A stretch of DNA of 64,000 bases, taken from the NCBI GenBank assembly GCA_947044365.1, contig OX345636.1, positions 12,481,309 to 12,545,308 of the forward strand, read 5' to 3'. Shown here one piece after another: positions 1 to 12,668 of the stretch; within the stretch, counting starts at the first letter, position 1; the number at the start of each line of letters is the position of its first letter. The notes beneath the pieces are model-generated. The model was given only the letters and a program-made list of their open reading frames with translations. It did no database searches and was not told where the DNA came from. Source of the stretch: Petrosia ficiformis (taxonomy: Eukaryota; Porifera; Demospongiae; Haplosclerida; Petrosiidae). Both the position numbers and the translations under genes were made by a program.

Positions 1-118
1 ACTGGAATATATTATGAACTTACCAGATTGCACTTAAGATTTCAGACAGTTGTAGTGCTATATATAATGTAAGGAAAAATATTAGTTAGAAAAACACAAA
101 TAACAATAGACAGTGACA

Positions 119-190
119 GACACACACACAGACAAGAAAACATAACTCACTTACCTACACAAATATACACACACTACACACACACACATA
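119..190. repeat. (CA)n-rich microsatellite
   Basis: Imperfect run of CA dinucleotides (acacacacag, tacacacacac). The weak open frames here are simple-sequence artefacts. It lies just downstream of formin exon 3 on the minus strand, so it is probably intronic. Confidence 0.7.
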
Positions 191-363
191 CAAACCCGTA
201 CACACAGACAAGAACATACATGTACATGTAGATGTACATGTAGACAAAACACATGCACACTGAAAAGATTGTTGGTCATTTGCAAACTAAACCTTATAAA
301 CATTTTTCTGAGATCAAGGTGAATGTGAATGAATTGTGCAAATAGAACCAATAGAGAACTAAC

Positions 364-3300
364 CATTAAATGAACTTCTTAGTTCCAGTCTCTTGTCAAT
401 ATTTTCACAAGAAGCAATCAGGTAATTAATAAATGCTAGAATTACTGCTTGGTACTCCGATGGAGAGTGAGGGTGACTTAGTTCTAGTACTAATACACTG
501 AAACGATGACGCAAATGTTTGTGTTGCTAAAAGGTAAGGCAAATAGGGATTCAGTCTTATTAGAAATTTAGAATAATTAGTTCGTCCGTCAAACAATAAT
601 GTTTCCCTGCCAGTAACAAGCACAATGTTCTTGCTATACAATTTAGTGTTGTTTTAGTTAACTATAACTATAACTAAAAACCCTTTTAGTAAGGCATTGT
701 GACTTTTAGTTAATTAAACTGTAACTAAATTACAAGTCTACTGCAATAACTATAAATAACTAAATTGAAAATTGGCCAACAATGGACACTTTTAGTTAGT
801 TAACTAAAACTAAAACCCTTTTAGTAAGCCTAACATTGTTTTATAGTTAATTAAACTATAACTGAACTAAAAGTTTGAGAAACCAGGCACACTAAAACAA
901 CATTAATACTATTCCAATGGTTATAGTTAATATGAACTTAATTAATTATTTGCTTCCTTCAACACTGTCACACAAAATGCAAAGATCTGATTCTATATTT
1001 GCATCAGCTACATTGCATTTCATCAATCAGTTTTCAGAATACTATCACAACACAACTGACACAACGCAAGGTTTTGTATCATTATGTGAACCCAGCCTTA
1101 TTGGGAAGGTCCCATTAACGGTTCTTCCTAGAAACCAAAGGTCATTGACTTCCTGTGCAAAAATGCTGAATAGGAAGGTAAGTGTTTGCTAAACCAAGTA
1201 TATATAGTACTTTAAACTCCAACTCCACCCATAATTAACTATATACAGGAAGTTTGATAACACGTGGCTTTGGTAGTTGACCTTCATATATAATTATCTC
1301 AGTACCTTATAATGATCAAATGCCTCAATTATTGCTTCAAATCCTTCTTCTGAATGTCTTGCAATCACACTTAGTAACAACAGGATGTGTATTTTAACAA
1401 TTGCAAAGTCAGGCACAGAAGGAACATCCAGTACTATAAAGAGAAACACATTAATACAAGATACAAGTACATTTATTTCATACAGATTCTGCAAAAATGC
1501 TGAATAGTGAATGAATTAGCTGAAGAAGGCCTAACGGCTGAAACGTTCTTTTGAATAAATCATACATGTACATACAATGTAATATATTGACTTTGACCAC
1601 CTCAAGCCTGTAAAGTATGTTAACATTCACAATGCCAAGAAGGCCTAACGGCTGAAACGTTCTTTTGAATAAATCATACATGTACATACAATGTAATATA
1701 TTGACTTTGACCACCTCAAGCCTGTAAAGTATGTTAACATTCACAATGCCAAGAAGGCCTAACGGCTGAAACGTTCTTTTGAATAAATCATACATGTACA
1801 TACAATGTAATATAATGACTTTGACCACCTCAAGCCTGTAAAGTATGTTAACATTCACAATGCCAAGAAGGCCTAACGGCTGAAACGTTCTTTTGAATAA
1901 ATCATACATGTACATACAATGTAATATATTGACTTTGACCACTTCAAGCCTGTAAAGTATGTTAACATTCACAATGCCTCAAAATTAAGTTGTAATGACT
2001 TTACATGTACTATAATGTATACATGTAGTTTAATGTCATACTTTAACTTAATAATGAGGTACAGATTAAAATTTTACATATAAAAAAAAGATGAAATGGT
2101 GCAGGAAGAAGTTGGAGAATCCAAACTCGAGTTATAAACATTACTTTGATTAGACGAAACAAGACAGGCAAACCATCAACATTAAAATGATCATTGATGC
2201 ACACAATCATTCATAATGGCTATTTATACAAGTTCATATGAAAGTCAACAGGGCTGGATCAAGGAACTTACAAATGAGGTTGGAGTATAATAAAAATTAT
2301 CGTGCAATGTGTATCTAAAATTTTTAATTAATATTCATAGATGCATACCCCAATGACTGCTAATGGAAGCGGTTATAGAAATTTTATTAAATAATCAAAG
2401 TTTATATAGAATGGGCGGTACATGGTCTATGCTTCATGCTTCATGAAAGCCTTCATGAAATAATTAGAGTATATATAGTACCACACTTAGCTAGGGGTAG
2501 GGTCTCTTATTATAGGGATATGGTAGTATAGTACCATATATGTTCTAATTATTGTATGTTGCTATGTGGTTGCTATGTGGTTGCTATGTTTATTGTGCCT
2601 GAATAAACTTGCTAATGCACTGTGTGGTTTTCTTTTATTATACTGTGATTAAACATGATTGATAATAACAACAAAAAAAACAAAAACAAAGTTTATTTTC
2701 ACAGATTGATCATTTTTAATGCGACTGGTCCTTGATACACATTTACTGTACATTGTGAAAAATTCATCTGTAGAAAACAAGCTCCAGCAGGTGTTTCCTC
2801 CTTTTTTGGATTGTCATCATTCCTTGATACAGAAGAAAGAACAGATAGAACACGAGTTGCCTCAAGCTGTTGTTCATCAGTAACACGCTCATAGTGCCTC
2901 AACCCTTGCAATGACAGATGACTCATGTGCGACTGAATAACCTTCTCACTAATACCATTCTGAAACAACTCGGAGGCACCTGTGGCATGGAGACTATGAT
3001 TAGTATGTCCACCTTTTATGCCTCCCTCTAGGCAAATATCTTTAACCATTTTGGAAAGAGTATTTCATCTGACTGGAACACTAGAAAACACACTTGCCAC
3101 TCAAAATCATAGTGACGTCAAGGTACCTACCGCAACACTATGGTAACTAAATGATGTGTACAGCAACCACATAGCAACAAAAAATAAAACACTTATAACA
3201 TGCCCAGTTGGGCTGTATCTGATTTATAAGCACTCCGCCCTTGAGCCTATGGCCCTCAGGCGTCGTGCTGATATAGCCTGCCTGGGCATGTTATAACTAA

Positions 3301-4308
3301 TACTTATTCCATGTGCTTATATCCAGCACTAGCCTGGTATGCTAGTATAATTGAACATGAGTTAAGCAAAGAAAATTCTATAAACTTACCTTTTTACATT
3401 CCTGAGGCATGGAATATGTTATTTCTAACAACACATCATTGTATGAAGTCTTATTGGAGTAGCAACAATGCATGATTATACAATTAGAACCACAAGAATG
3501 AGAGGAATTTATGGTATTTAATGATTTTTAATTGACTTTACTGTATAACTTATATATGTAAACAAAAGCCAAAAAAAAAAAACGATCAAGCCAAACAAAA
3601 ACAAGGAAAAGTGGCCATTATTGACCATCTTTCATTTTAGTAAGTAATAGTTATCACAAGAGACTAAATGACAATGCCTTACTAAAAGGGGTTTTAGTTA
3701 TAGTTAACTAAAACACTATTTATTCGTAACTAGAAAGCTTTAGAAACATAAACAGTTCAACAAATGAAATATATGTATATTAATTATAATTTAAAGTATT
3801 ATAATTTATATTACAGATGGTACTCCAATGTTACCCCATTTGATCAGCTATATATTGATCAATCCTACACTATCAACAGTAAATGAAAGTTTGTGCACGC
3901 TTGCATGACAATTGAATTAAACTCACACCCACCTAATAGCAGTCTTTTCACATATTTTTCCGATTGTGATCTAACAATCTTGTCAATAGCATTAGGATGT
4001 GATAACAAAGCTTTAGTACATTCTATACACCTCAGCAAAGATGTAGGACGAGGATAACCGGTTGCACTCGCTTCTAATGCGTCCCACAGGCCATCTATAC
4101 CTCCAGCTTCAAAGAACTCAATAATCCACGAATAATCTGCTTGCCTAATCATTCTTTTCACAGCAGAAATGTGCCATGGTTCTCTCAAAGCAGCAACACA
4201 GAATTCTGGGTTACACTCGTCTAAGAGAGATCCTCCTTCATCCAAACTACGAAACTGCTCTTGCAAACGGAGTTGAGCAAGATTTAGTGGGAGGTCAACA
4301 TCAGACAT
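364..4308 (-). CDS. Formin (INF2-like), GBD/FH3 N-terminal exons, partial
   Basis: Three minus-strand exons join with matching phase: exon 1 3933-4308 (starts ATG, 125 codons plus 1 nt, donor G|gtgggt), exon 2 1306-1433 (acceptor tttatag, ends AAG|gtactg), exon 3 364-526 (acceptor ccttttag, donor G|gttagt). The joined product has the armadillo-like GBD/FH3 pattern of diaphanous-related formins: a stretch around SWIIEFFEAGGIDGLWDALE, then EEGFEAIIEAFDHYK, then HRFSVLVLELS and IDKRLELRSSFN, closest in my recollection to INF2. Formins nucleate and elongate actin filaments, and this region binds Rho GTPases and the C-terminal autoregulatory segment. The FH1/FH2 domains should lie left of the window. 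Intron 1 (1434-3932) carries a tyrosine-recombinase relic and a minisatellite. The exon calls are strong; INF2 rather than another formin subfamily is an inference. Confidence 0.8.
645..906. mobile_element. TAGTGTTG-type MITE (TAACTAAAA-rich)
   Basis: A 262-bp element with ends tagtgttgttttag and ctaaaacaacatta, filled with TTAGTTAACTATAACT-like self-complementary motifs. The same family recurs at 55429-55731 (almost full length), and as fragments at about 3650-3715 and 62880-62945, including the shared internal phrase ccttttagtaagg. There is no coding capacity, which fits a non-autonomous inverted-repeat element. The superfamily is not determined. Confidence 0.7.
965..1090. mobile_element. 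Fragment of the 6.4-kb MITE family
   Basis: The stretch with tcagttttcagaata, ctgacacaacgcaagg is the reverse complement of the interior of the inverted-repeat element at 6365-6585. It explains the apparent open frame at 917-1192, which I do not call as a gene. Confidence 0.6.
1523..1978. repeat. 114-bp tandem repeat, four copies
   Basis: Exactly four head-to-tail copies start at 1523, 1637, 1751 and 1865, each beginning aagaaggcctaacggc and ending cacaatgcc, with only one or two differences per unit. Because 114 is divisible by 3, the minus strand stays open for 164 codons with a repeated 38-residue peptide. This is periodicity and not evidence of a protein. The array lies in intron 1 of the formin gene. 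Confidence 0.95.
2699..3049 (-). pseudogene. Crypton-like tyrosine recombinase, C-terminal relic
   Basis: A 116-codon open frame matches the C-terminal half of the eukaryotic tyrosine-recombinase family seen in Cryptons and in domesticated proteins of the KIAA1958/ZMYM type. The TNHSLHATGAS block corresponds to the usual TNHSLRATG box, followed by EKVIQSHMSHLSLQGLRHYE, where the last Tyr is the expected nucleophile. The first catalytic Arg is His here and the GH-R-S box reads SHLSL, so it is probably inactive. There is no N-terminal half upstream on the minus strand. It lies inside formin intron 1 in the same orientation. Related fragments occur at 29378-29745 and 45631-46144. Confidence 0.75.
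3196..3292. mobile_element. Small palindromic MITE
   Basis: Ends ataacatgcccag and ctgggcatgttat are inverted repeats, with inner complementarity around ataagcac/gtgctgata. It is about 97 bp with no coding potential. Confidence 0.65.
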
Positions 4309-4570
4309 AATTTTCTCTTCAATATAAATTGTTATTAAAAATTATGATCTCCAGCTCCAGAGTTTAGTGGGGGTGCGGCTGGGGACGAACTCCAGCTCCA
4401 CCCACAAATTGCCACGGCGCGGCGCGGCCGGCCGGCCGGCCGGCCACACAAAATGTACAAGCCGCCAAAAAAAATTGCGTGCACTAATTTTGGTTCGTCA
4501 GAGTGAGAGGGGCTGGCTACGCGAGACTACAGGTTATTTTACAACTTCTGTAGAGAGAGAAAGTACCACA
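4309..4570. promoter_or_regulatory. Upstream region of formin exon 1, with GC-rich patch
   Basis: The block directly upstream of the formin start (minus strand) holds the only strongly GC-rich patch of the left half, including a run of repeated ggcc units around 4425-4443. At 4496-4529 sits a 34-bp terminus of the tagtctcgcg long-TIR element family (see 51827-52653). A promoter role is inferred from position only; no TATA box or initiator was identified. Confidence 0.35.
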
Positions 4571-4574
4571 CCTA

Positions 4575-4820
4575 TGGAGTGCCGTTTGCGTCAAAATTAT
4601 TCGCGTCTCCCGACTCAAACAACATGGATGATAACCCTAACGATCCCAAGGCCTAAACTATATCCGATGTCTGATATGATATCGGATGTCGGATATAGTA
4701 TATCGGATGTCGGATATAGTATATCGGACATCTGATATGATATTGGATGTCGGCTATAGTATATCAGAAGGGGTAATAATGGAGCAGCCAACACAAAATG
4801 ATTTTGACTCATTTGGCACC
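4575..4820. mobile_element. Composite of two MITE families with a 21-bp minisatellite
   Basis: The part at 4575-4660 is a truncated copy, in the opposite sense, of the element at 56348-56657: it shares gagtgccgttt, aacaacatggatgat and cgatcccaaggcct. The part at 4660-4820 ends in cagccaaca and catttggcaccc, like the right terminus of the ggtgccaaat element at 44902-46790, and contains a 21-bp repeat of the type atcggatgtcggatatag. It overlaps and explains the open frames on both strands here. Confidence 0.65.
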
Positions 4821-4935
4821 CAATACACACACCTACTTACTTAATAGAACTAGAATACTAAATTTCACTGCAATCACTGGGTCTTGGTGTTACCATGCCA
4901 AAAATTACTGTAGATTACGAGAGTATACCAATGTG

Positions 4936-5831
4936 GTGGTGGCATGTCGACATTCTATTGTTCAAAACGCCCATGCTTTGTTGGATGTGGTCTAGCGGTT
5001 TGGTTGACCTTCGATGTTAATTCTTCTGGGGGTGGGCACTTAAGTCACGATTTGCTATATTTTTGCAGAGTTCAAGGCCACCCTCGACATCAGGTAAACA
5101 ATCATATCAGAAATCTTGAAAAAGACACTTTACAAACAATTTTTGATCTGTAATCTGTTGATACGTGTTCTGTGTTTTATACCTACCCATAAACTGTAAT
5201 CTGTTGATACGTGTTCTGTGTTTTATACCTACCCATAAAATAATCTATTTGATATATGTGACTGTCATGTGACTTCAAATGTTGGGTCAAATGATTCTTT
5301 TGTACTTGAATGGATGAATAGACGGATGATCAATAAATTGAAGATATAAGGTTTCATTCCCTTTGATTATGAAATTCTATTTACATTGCAGGCGGAAACT
5401 TTAATAGAATTTCATATTGTATATGCAACAGTAGACAGTAAAAGCAATAATAGAGAACATTTTATCTCTATGCATGTGGCTTTTTGATTGGTTTTCTCAT
5501 GTCTGAGACCTTTTGTTTTTCTATTTTCACTACATACAATGTACTGTTTTAAAGTTCTTGTGTTCTTTTATACAATATCTTTCAGTTATTGGTTATAGTT
5601 TCTACATCTTTGACTGAAGCTAATTTACTACTGCTGGTCTTAGTGGTCTGTAGCTCAATCATTCATTCTGTACTGGGACTTGCAAAAACAATGCATCTCA
5701 CAAAGTGGTACACTCAAGCTAGAAATTTAGGCAAGCATAAACATGCATACTACAGCATGAATGGCATGCTTACCTGGGAAAATTTAGAAAGACTACTTGG
5801 ATTACTGATGTCTGTTCTAAATAATTTCTGA
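4936..5831 (+). CDS. Possible small multi-exon membrane protein (tentative)
   Basis: Two exon-like pieces can be joined in phase: 5070-5094 (acceptor tttttgcag, donor CAG|gtaaac) and about 5585-5831 (acceptor ctttcag, ending in TGA). The second piece encodes about 82 residues with one hydrophobic helix (LLLLVLVVCSSIIHSVLGL) and a charged tail. An upstream Cys-rich piece at about 4940-4990 has no canonical donor. The family is not recognised. It would be transcribed divergently from the formin gene. It could equally be chance. Confidence 0.25.
5148..5239. repeat. 46-bp tandem duplication
   Basis: Two adjacent perfect copies of a 46-bp unit beginning ctgtaatctgttgatac. Confidence 0.9.
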
Positions 5832-6364
5832 AAGATGAGATATCTGCATGACCTTTTTGACTATTGATAGTATGACGTAAAAGGTGCAATGAATATCATT
5901 ATAATTATTAACTATTTCACTCTTTTGTGATGATTTGTGACAGTTTTTCGTTTTTAAACTTTATGGGGATTTACAAATAAAAACATACTTTTAATTAGTA
6001 GGGTTATACTCATTTTAACTTAATAATAGTAATATAACTTTCATGCTCAAAAATCAAGACGATACCAAGGATTAATTTCTGTGCCATTTGTGGAGGTACA
6101 TGTAATATTGTGTTTCTATTGATGTATTCATCTCATGGTGCAAGTGTGATTGGAAAAATAAGATTGAAATGATTATTAGATGTAGAACGCGTTATGGTTG
6201 CTTTTTATGTTATATGATGAAGAGGATTGTCTTGGTATTTATAAACTTTGGTCCAAGATAATTTTTGAAAGACGAGATGTATGTGTATGTTTATGTACTC
6301 TCTAAATAGGGATAGCAAGATGGTCGTCCATAGAGATTCATATGATGGTGATGTAAGACAAGTA

Positions 6365-6585
6365 AAGGCTGGTTCACAATATGATGCAGGCCTTGCATTG
6401 TGTCAGTTGCGTTGTGATAAAATTCTGAAAACTGATTGGTCAAACGCACACAGCTGACGCAAAGATAGAATCAGATCCTATTCTTGGTTACGTTGCGTCT
6501 GACAGCATTAAAAGAAGTGCATCATTTTCCAATTCAACACACTTACGAACGCAAGGCCTTGCATCATATTGTAAACCAACCTTAA
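6365..6585. mobile_element. MITE with about 30-bp inverted ends
   Basis: The left end aaggctggttcacaatatga and the right end tcatattgtaaaccaacctt are imperfect inverted repeats continuing into tgcaggccttgc/gcaaggccttgca. A partial copy lies at 965-1090. Confidence 0.75.
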
Positions 6586-6794
6586 GCTTATAATTATAAT
6601 GTACCATGTAATGAACTAATTATAATTTATATTTAGACAATAATGACGTCTTCGGGGATTGCTTTATTGGAGTAAGGTTAGTGATTTTTTTATTATAAAA
6701 CAGAAAATGGCATTCTGTAAACCAAATGTTGCAATAATAATTTGTTTGAGTTAATGAAGTCACCATTATACTACATGTATGTAATATATATATA

Positions 6795-6943
6795 GTATGC
6801 TAATAGGTCCTATATACAAATTAAAGGACCTGAGTTTGTGTCTGAGGATGTGATATAGCCTGAGCCTGCGAGGACTATATCACATCTGACAACACAAAAC
6901 GAGGGTCCTATATTCAGTATAGCTATAGGACCTATTAGCATAC
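6795..6943. mobile_element. Palindromic MITE
   Basis: The outer ends tatgctaataggtcctat and ataggacctattagcata are perfect inverted repeats. A second nested inverted repeat (gatgtgatatag/ctatatcacatc) sits in the middle. The element is about 150 bp and non-coding. Confidence 0.8.
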
Positions 6944-7006
6944 AATATACAATATATTGTATGATGATGACATCTCCTACATAGTGTGCACATGGAAGGT
7001 CTACAA

Positions 7007-7299
7007 TAGGGCTGGGAATCAGCTGAGATTCTGAAATCGATTATCACTAACTTTAAATCGATTGATAATCGATTAAAATCAGCGGAAGTAATTAGGCCAA
7101 TTAAGTCAATTGATGCAGAAAATTCCTCCCATTTGATGATCAAAAGGCTTCATGTCACTTCCATATTGTTCATTATTTGCTGCTGCATGCTTGAAATTTA
7201 TGTCTTTTGCAATAATTAGATATCACAAACTTACAATCAATAATCAGAAGAATTTTCAATATCCATTAATCGATTAATTTATTAATCATCCCAGCCCTA
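7007..7299. mobile_element. hAT-like MITE with degraded 8-bp target repeat
   Basis: The ends tagggctggga and tcccagcccta are inverted. The flanking 8-mers gtctacaa (6999-7006) and gtctatat (7300-7307) share five leading bases and 6 of 8 positions, consistent with a decayed 8-bp target duplication. The interior is rich in ATCGATTA self-complementary motifs. Confidence 0.6.
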
Positions 7300-10200
7300 G
7301 TCTATATACAATATATAGAAGTTCATGCCACCATTATACATATATATATATATATATATATACACGTACATACATTGTAACTATCATTCAGTGAAACTTG
7401 TATGTCAGTAGAGGTAGTGTTACCTCTTGATGTTATGTACATGTGTGTAGTGAATTAGTGAGTAACTGTGACCAGTAATTACATGGTAATTATGCCTTAT
7501 TATTATGGTATATCTTTCTTCATGATGATAGTTTTTGGATAACAAAGAGATTCCTCTGCTTGTTTAATTTTCAAGTGTTGATAGCGACTTGGAAATTATG
7601 TTACATGTACATGTACATTCTGAGAGAGGGTTTATAACTTCTCATTTTCCTGGCATAATAATGCCACTGTAACTATGGTAATGGTATTACACATGCACAA
7701 TTATCAGCACATACATGTACTCAAACACCCTGCCCAAAATATACATGTAGCATAAATTAACTAATCTGCAACAATTAGGAGAGGGAGGGTCATGCAACCT
7801 TGAAATTATTATTGATATTTCCGATACCCCTAAATTCATTATCTATTCATTGATTCATTCATCTGAATGATATCTAGTATATTGCCACCAAAGATATTAA
7901 ATGATCCCTAAATTAACACAATGATATTGATGAGATTTTGGTGTACATTAATGTAATGACTTCATTCTGGAGCTGTATTAGTTCTCTGCTACAGTCAATA
8001 CCTCCAGAATGAAGGTAAGATGACTAAAGAAGAAAGTATAGATGATGAGGACTGATGGACAGGTTTGCATTTGCTTGTTGTCAAAGTCTAATTCAATGTT
8101 TGGAATGCACTGTGCTGATGAGACCCAATAGGTCGAAACAATCAGTATACAGATTGTCCACAGTTGTCCACATTTTGTTTCAATGTAAACAAAACACAGT
8201 TTTATGATGCTTGAAGCTGTTTCAAAATTTGGAGGGACCGAAGCTACAGGGATTTTGATCACACTGCAAAGCATCTAGGGGTTCCAGGAGCATGCTCTCA
8301 AAGAATATTTTTGGTTTTTTTGTGGTTGCTTTAGGACATCATAACCATTTTGTGTCCCTACTCACATGTCATTCTCCACCTTTATAATCATCAATGAAAC
8401 AACCCCTACCTAGATCAGAAGTTAAAATCATCCAAATAGCTATAAGTGATTAGTTGATAGACAAAAAAAGAGGAGAGAAAGTAGTCTTGGGACCCTAAAG
8501 ATTACAGAATAGTTCACTTATGAAATAACAGTTACTACTTGTCTAGAATATAGGGATGGCAATATATCAGTTTTGATAACTATTTCAATATATATAAAAT
8601 ATATTTATTACCTTTAATTAACTGGTATATAGTAGTTAATTAAATCAAAGTATCATGCCCAGGCCATCTTCAACCTTGTTATTAGTGTGAAAACAAGGTT
8701 CTTGTAGGTGAGAAAGTTACTTCCTCTGCATCTGACGATGGTACACCCACTCACCAGTGAACAAGTCAGTGTTGGTATTTCAAGCAAAAAATTCCAATAA
8801 CTTTATTATTAGTCTTACTATTTGTTCATGTTTACTGAAACTTTAATAAAACCCACCCATATGTAATCAATCATATAATAATTATCCTTACTCCAAGTTC
8901 ACTGCACAATTGTACAGAAGAGAAGAGAGTGAGAAACAGACTTATATTAATTATATAGATTACATTTACGAAAAAAACTGAATGTCTTTCTGCTGATGGT
9001 GCTACGACTGAAATGTACGAAATTTAATTTCCTCTCTTATTAGGCCTGCTACAGGAATAAAGTCTTCTAAGCAGTTGGTATTTGTTTTATCAAAGATGAT
9101 TTGTATTTTGATGAGTCATCACAAAGTTTTAAAAGTACAATCTGTAAGGAGGTAATTAGGTAGATGAGGTAGGGTTACACACAGTGTAGGAAATGGTTTG
9201 TGACATGAACATTTGTTTGGCTCTACTTGTTATTCCATTTTACATAGATAGTAAAAAAATCACTAAATTCTGTATAATTGCAAGCAGTTTAACAAGGAAT
9301 AATGACAAAACTTCATTGCAGTTTTCTCAGATCTAATTACAAATTCTTTTTACCTTTTCTGGTGTCAACAAAAAGCCTAAAATCGAATTATTTTCATGAA
9401 GCAGTGAGACAAGGGTGGCCAGTAATAACTGATCTGAGAATCTGAGAAAGATCGGAGTTTGATAGTGCCTAGAAAGGTAGATTTTATGGTTTCAGTGAAA
9501 AGCTACAGAATTCAGCTTTCTTCAGCCTCTTGTAACTATAAAAGTAAAATGAATTTCCAGAAAACGGCTCTATTTGTTTTCTCTAAATGCATTGTACTTG
9601 GTGCATGCCATGATTGGTGGGCGTGGCTTTCTCCGTTTTGTACTTATTGCGATTACAAAAATGGACATTTTATATATGTTTTATCACTTCCAGGACCCTA
9701 TAAAGGTGATTAGAAGATATGAAGGTTGCCATTACACCAGGTTAGAGTCGTATTATATAATATTCTATTTTGAAACTGATTGGAGTCGCATCCGCCCACT
9801 CCCTAGTACCACCTTAACATGTTTGTTTAGAGCATCTGTGATCGCAACACCAGGTACTCCCTTAAAAAAATTAATAATGTTACAAAATATATGATAGTGC
9901 TATAATTATGTATATTATATATATTCACATGAATCTTCGCATCCTTCATTAATTGTTATTCCTTCTTTATACTTGGAATTTATTCCTAAATAGAGCATTT
10001 TTTTTTTATGGTTTGTATCACTAAAATACGAAATTCAGATATCAGTACACCATCATAAACAACACACAAGCTTACTCATACAGACAGACTTGGCATCACG
10101 CAATATCACAAACTGCTTTGATATGAAATTTTGATGTATTATTAGAATATTTATTTTGTTTAACGAGCTCATGTCAAGTCAAAAGTTCAAATAAAGTTTC

Positions 10201-10317
10201 ACTCATTCGACCCGCCTCTAGTTGTGTGTAAACTTTCTGGAATTGGGAAAGGAAATGGAGATCATTGACCACACCTATCTCTTGATAAACAGTACTTCGA
10301 GTATTTATTATTTTAAT

Positions 10318-10462
10318 GGATCATCTCGGATACACGGCACCGGAAGTAGGCGTGGCAACAGTTTAATTTGACACAGATTAAAACCCTACCGATAAGAGAC
10401 CCTAGGATCGAGGGGTGTGTCTATGAATTTTAATGAGGTGCCGTATATCCGAGTTGACCCAC
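10318..10462. mobile_element. Small MITE
   Basis: Inverted ends ctcggatacacggcacc and ggtgccgtatatccgag enclose about 110 bp of non-coding sequence. Confidence 0.65.
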
Positions 10463-11882
10463 CAAATCATTCACAGATATTTTAGGACCCTAAAATTAAG
10501 GATGGTATACTAGAATAGCGACGCATAGGGTTAAATTTGAAATCCAGAGATGTGGGGTTTTGAACTTGACAGTAATTAATTAATTATATATATATATAGC
10601 CACACTGATTTGTCCAAAGTTCCAAGACTTTTATGTATTCTGTGTATTCTTGTGCTACCTGAAATCTGAACCATAATTGTCAAAGTCGCCCGCATATGGT
10701 TACTGTAATCATACACAAAATGTCACTATATGCTCCCCTCAGGAAATATCATTAACTCCTATCCATGATTTTACTACTACGCAAGAGAAGCAACACATCA
10801 TGTATTTCAGTCTTACATCTTCAGTGTAAGTAGACAGTTCTTTCATAGTCAATTGACCGAATATACTTCTAAGTTCTCTATTTAAGCTCGATCCATACAC
10901 TACTTTTCCAGGTGGTATGTATCTTGATAATAAAAAAAACTTGTGTAGCTAATTGTGTAATGTAAATGATTTTTTTCTTACTTTATTTCATGATTTTGTT
11001 TTTCATTTTTGTTAGCGTGTGTTACTATGATGTGGTTGTACTTGCTGCCTCTTTGCTTGATAATACACCTGCTATGTAATTTTAGGCCAATGAAATTACT
11101 CAGCCTACGTTAATTGTAATTGTCGCTATAAAATGTAATTGTAATTCAAATGATATTCTGGTAGTTATCAGATGGAAGGTCATGTTGTTGTCCACAATTT
11201 CATGGACAATGAATAATTTATATGCGGTCACGTTGTGAAAATAAATTTTTAGAAATCAGCAAATGCAGCCAGAGTCTACACACTTACATTTTCATAGCGC
11301 GACTGCATATGAATTATAGTAGTGTGACGTGTGTGTGAAAACGTCTTTGTTTCTTGTGAAAGGATCTTTGTCGCTGATGGCTGCCATCCTTTTATTAAGT
11401 TGCAAAGTTAAGCTATGAAAGTAGATATCATACACTACTTAGGCGGCATGGGAAGAGTGTTTGGAAAGGTTTGTGCCTGGGAAAAAATGTGTTGGTTAAT
11501 TTACCAACTCAGGAAAGAGCCTATGTTATATGAGTGTCTGGCTGTGAGTCTATACCATTGTTATTTGACACAAAATGACTGGCAGGGATAGATAGTCTCT
11601 GATATTTCGCCGTTGGCAGAATGATCACATGTGCTGAGCTAAGTAATCACATGACAGCATGTGCACCACCAATCAGAATTATTATTACGTACTAGCAAAA
11701 CAACAGCCTTCGGCCATCATTTCACTAGGTGCTCGTAATGTTATAGTCATAAAGTAATCAATGATTAAAAATTATTAGAAATAATCTCCATTTTTTTGGT
11801 GATATTAAGGCCTTCAGTGGTATATATATCTCTCTTCGACTCTGTTCAATCTCCTTTGTACTTGTCTAAATGTCTTCTGCAG

Positions 11883-12360
11883 TTTAGGCTAGGCAAGCAT
11901 GGTACCTTCTAAGTGTAGTACACTACAGGCTCATTATAATTATGTCTATCTCTATCAGATGTTAGGTAGGCTTCTCACTCTATATCAGTTAGTGTTGTCC
12001 ATGTTTGTCTATGTCTCTCTCCATGTTTGTCTATGTCTCTCCATGTTTGTCTATGTCTCTCTCCATCCAAAGATCTCCTGAACTCTCCTGCTACTACTGT
12101 CTCCAAAGCCTTTGGTAGTTTAAGCTAGGCAAGTGTAGTATGATCTAAGCATAGTAGTGTAGTATGGTGATAGCTGAGGTTCTTTCTCTATATCAGTTAG
12201 TATTGTGCCCATCAAACGTCTATGTGCGCGCACGAGAATCTCTATCTCAGTTGTTAGGTGGGCTTTTCCTCTATAGATATCAGTTAGTGTTGTATGTGTT
12301 TGTCTATGTCTCTCTCTATCCAACGATCTCCTGAACTCTCTTTCTATTAATGTCTCCAAA
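11883..12360. repeat. Imperfect 240-bp tandem duplication with CT-rich core
   Basis: The phrases agtttaggctaggcaag (11883) and agtttaagctaggcaag (12117) begin two similar blocks that share tatcagttagtgttg, gtttgtctatgtctctct and gatctcctgaactctc. The first block also carries a short repeat of ctccatgtttgtctatgtct. The block ends about 300 bp before the MFSD1-type start codon and could lie in its promoter or 5' region. Confidence 0.7.
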
Positions 12361-12668
12361 GATCTTCTTTCTCTTTGTCTAATTCTGTCACTGATTATTG
12401 TCTACCTCTTCTCCAATTTTCTTTATGAACGCACAAATGTCAATTTTACTTATCAGATGTTAGCTGAGCTTCTTTCTCTTTACGTTTTACTGTCAACGCC
12501 TCCTTTTATTACGTCACGTCAACGCGTGCACGTCAACGTCTAATTTTCTGGTTCTTTGTTGCGGGTGAATTTCACAGACAGACAGACTGTGGTAAGGTAC
12601 CGGTAGAGGTAACCTTTGCTAATTTACCTCACCTATATACAAAAATTTAATTAAAAAAAAAAAAAAAG

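Larger units (their letters stand above)
5840..12380. other. Non-coding stretch with scattered MITEs
   Basis: About 6.5 kb between the tentative membrane gene and the MFSD1-type gene. Open frames are short, without splice support or recognisable motifs. The four inverted-repeat elements and one imperfect tandem duplication in it are listed separately. A (TA)n run lies near 7336-7362. Nothing else was seen. Confidence 0.6.

Noticed and set aside
1478..1972. 164-codon open frame with 38-residue repeats on the minus strand
   Set aside because: It is the in-frame reading of a 114-bp tandem repeat in an intron; there is no splice or domain support.
1523..1978. CRISPR-like array
   Set aside because: Units are adjacent without spacers, and the genome is animal-like.
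7978..8274. 98-codon minus-strand frame
   Set aside because: Hydrophobic but without a domain, splice partners or a repeated occurrence.
9459..9894. Overlapping plus-strand open frames
   Set aside because: No motif, no splice partners and composition like the surrounding non-coding DNA.
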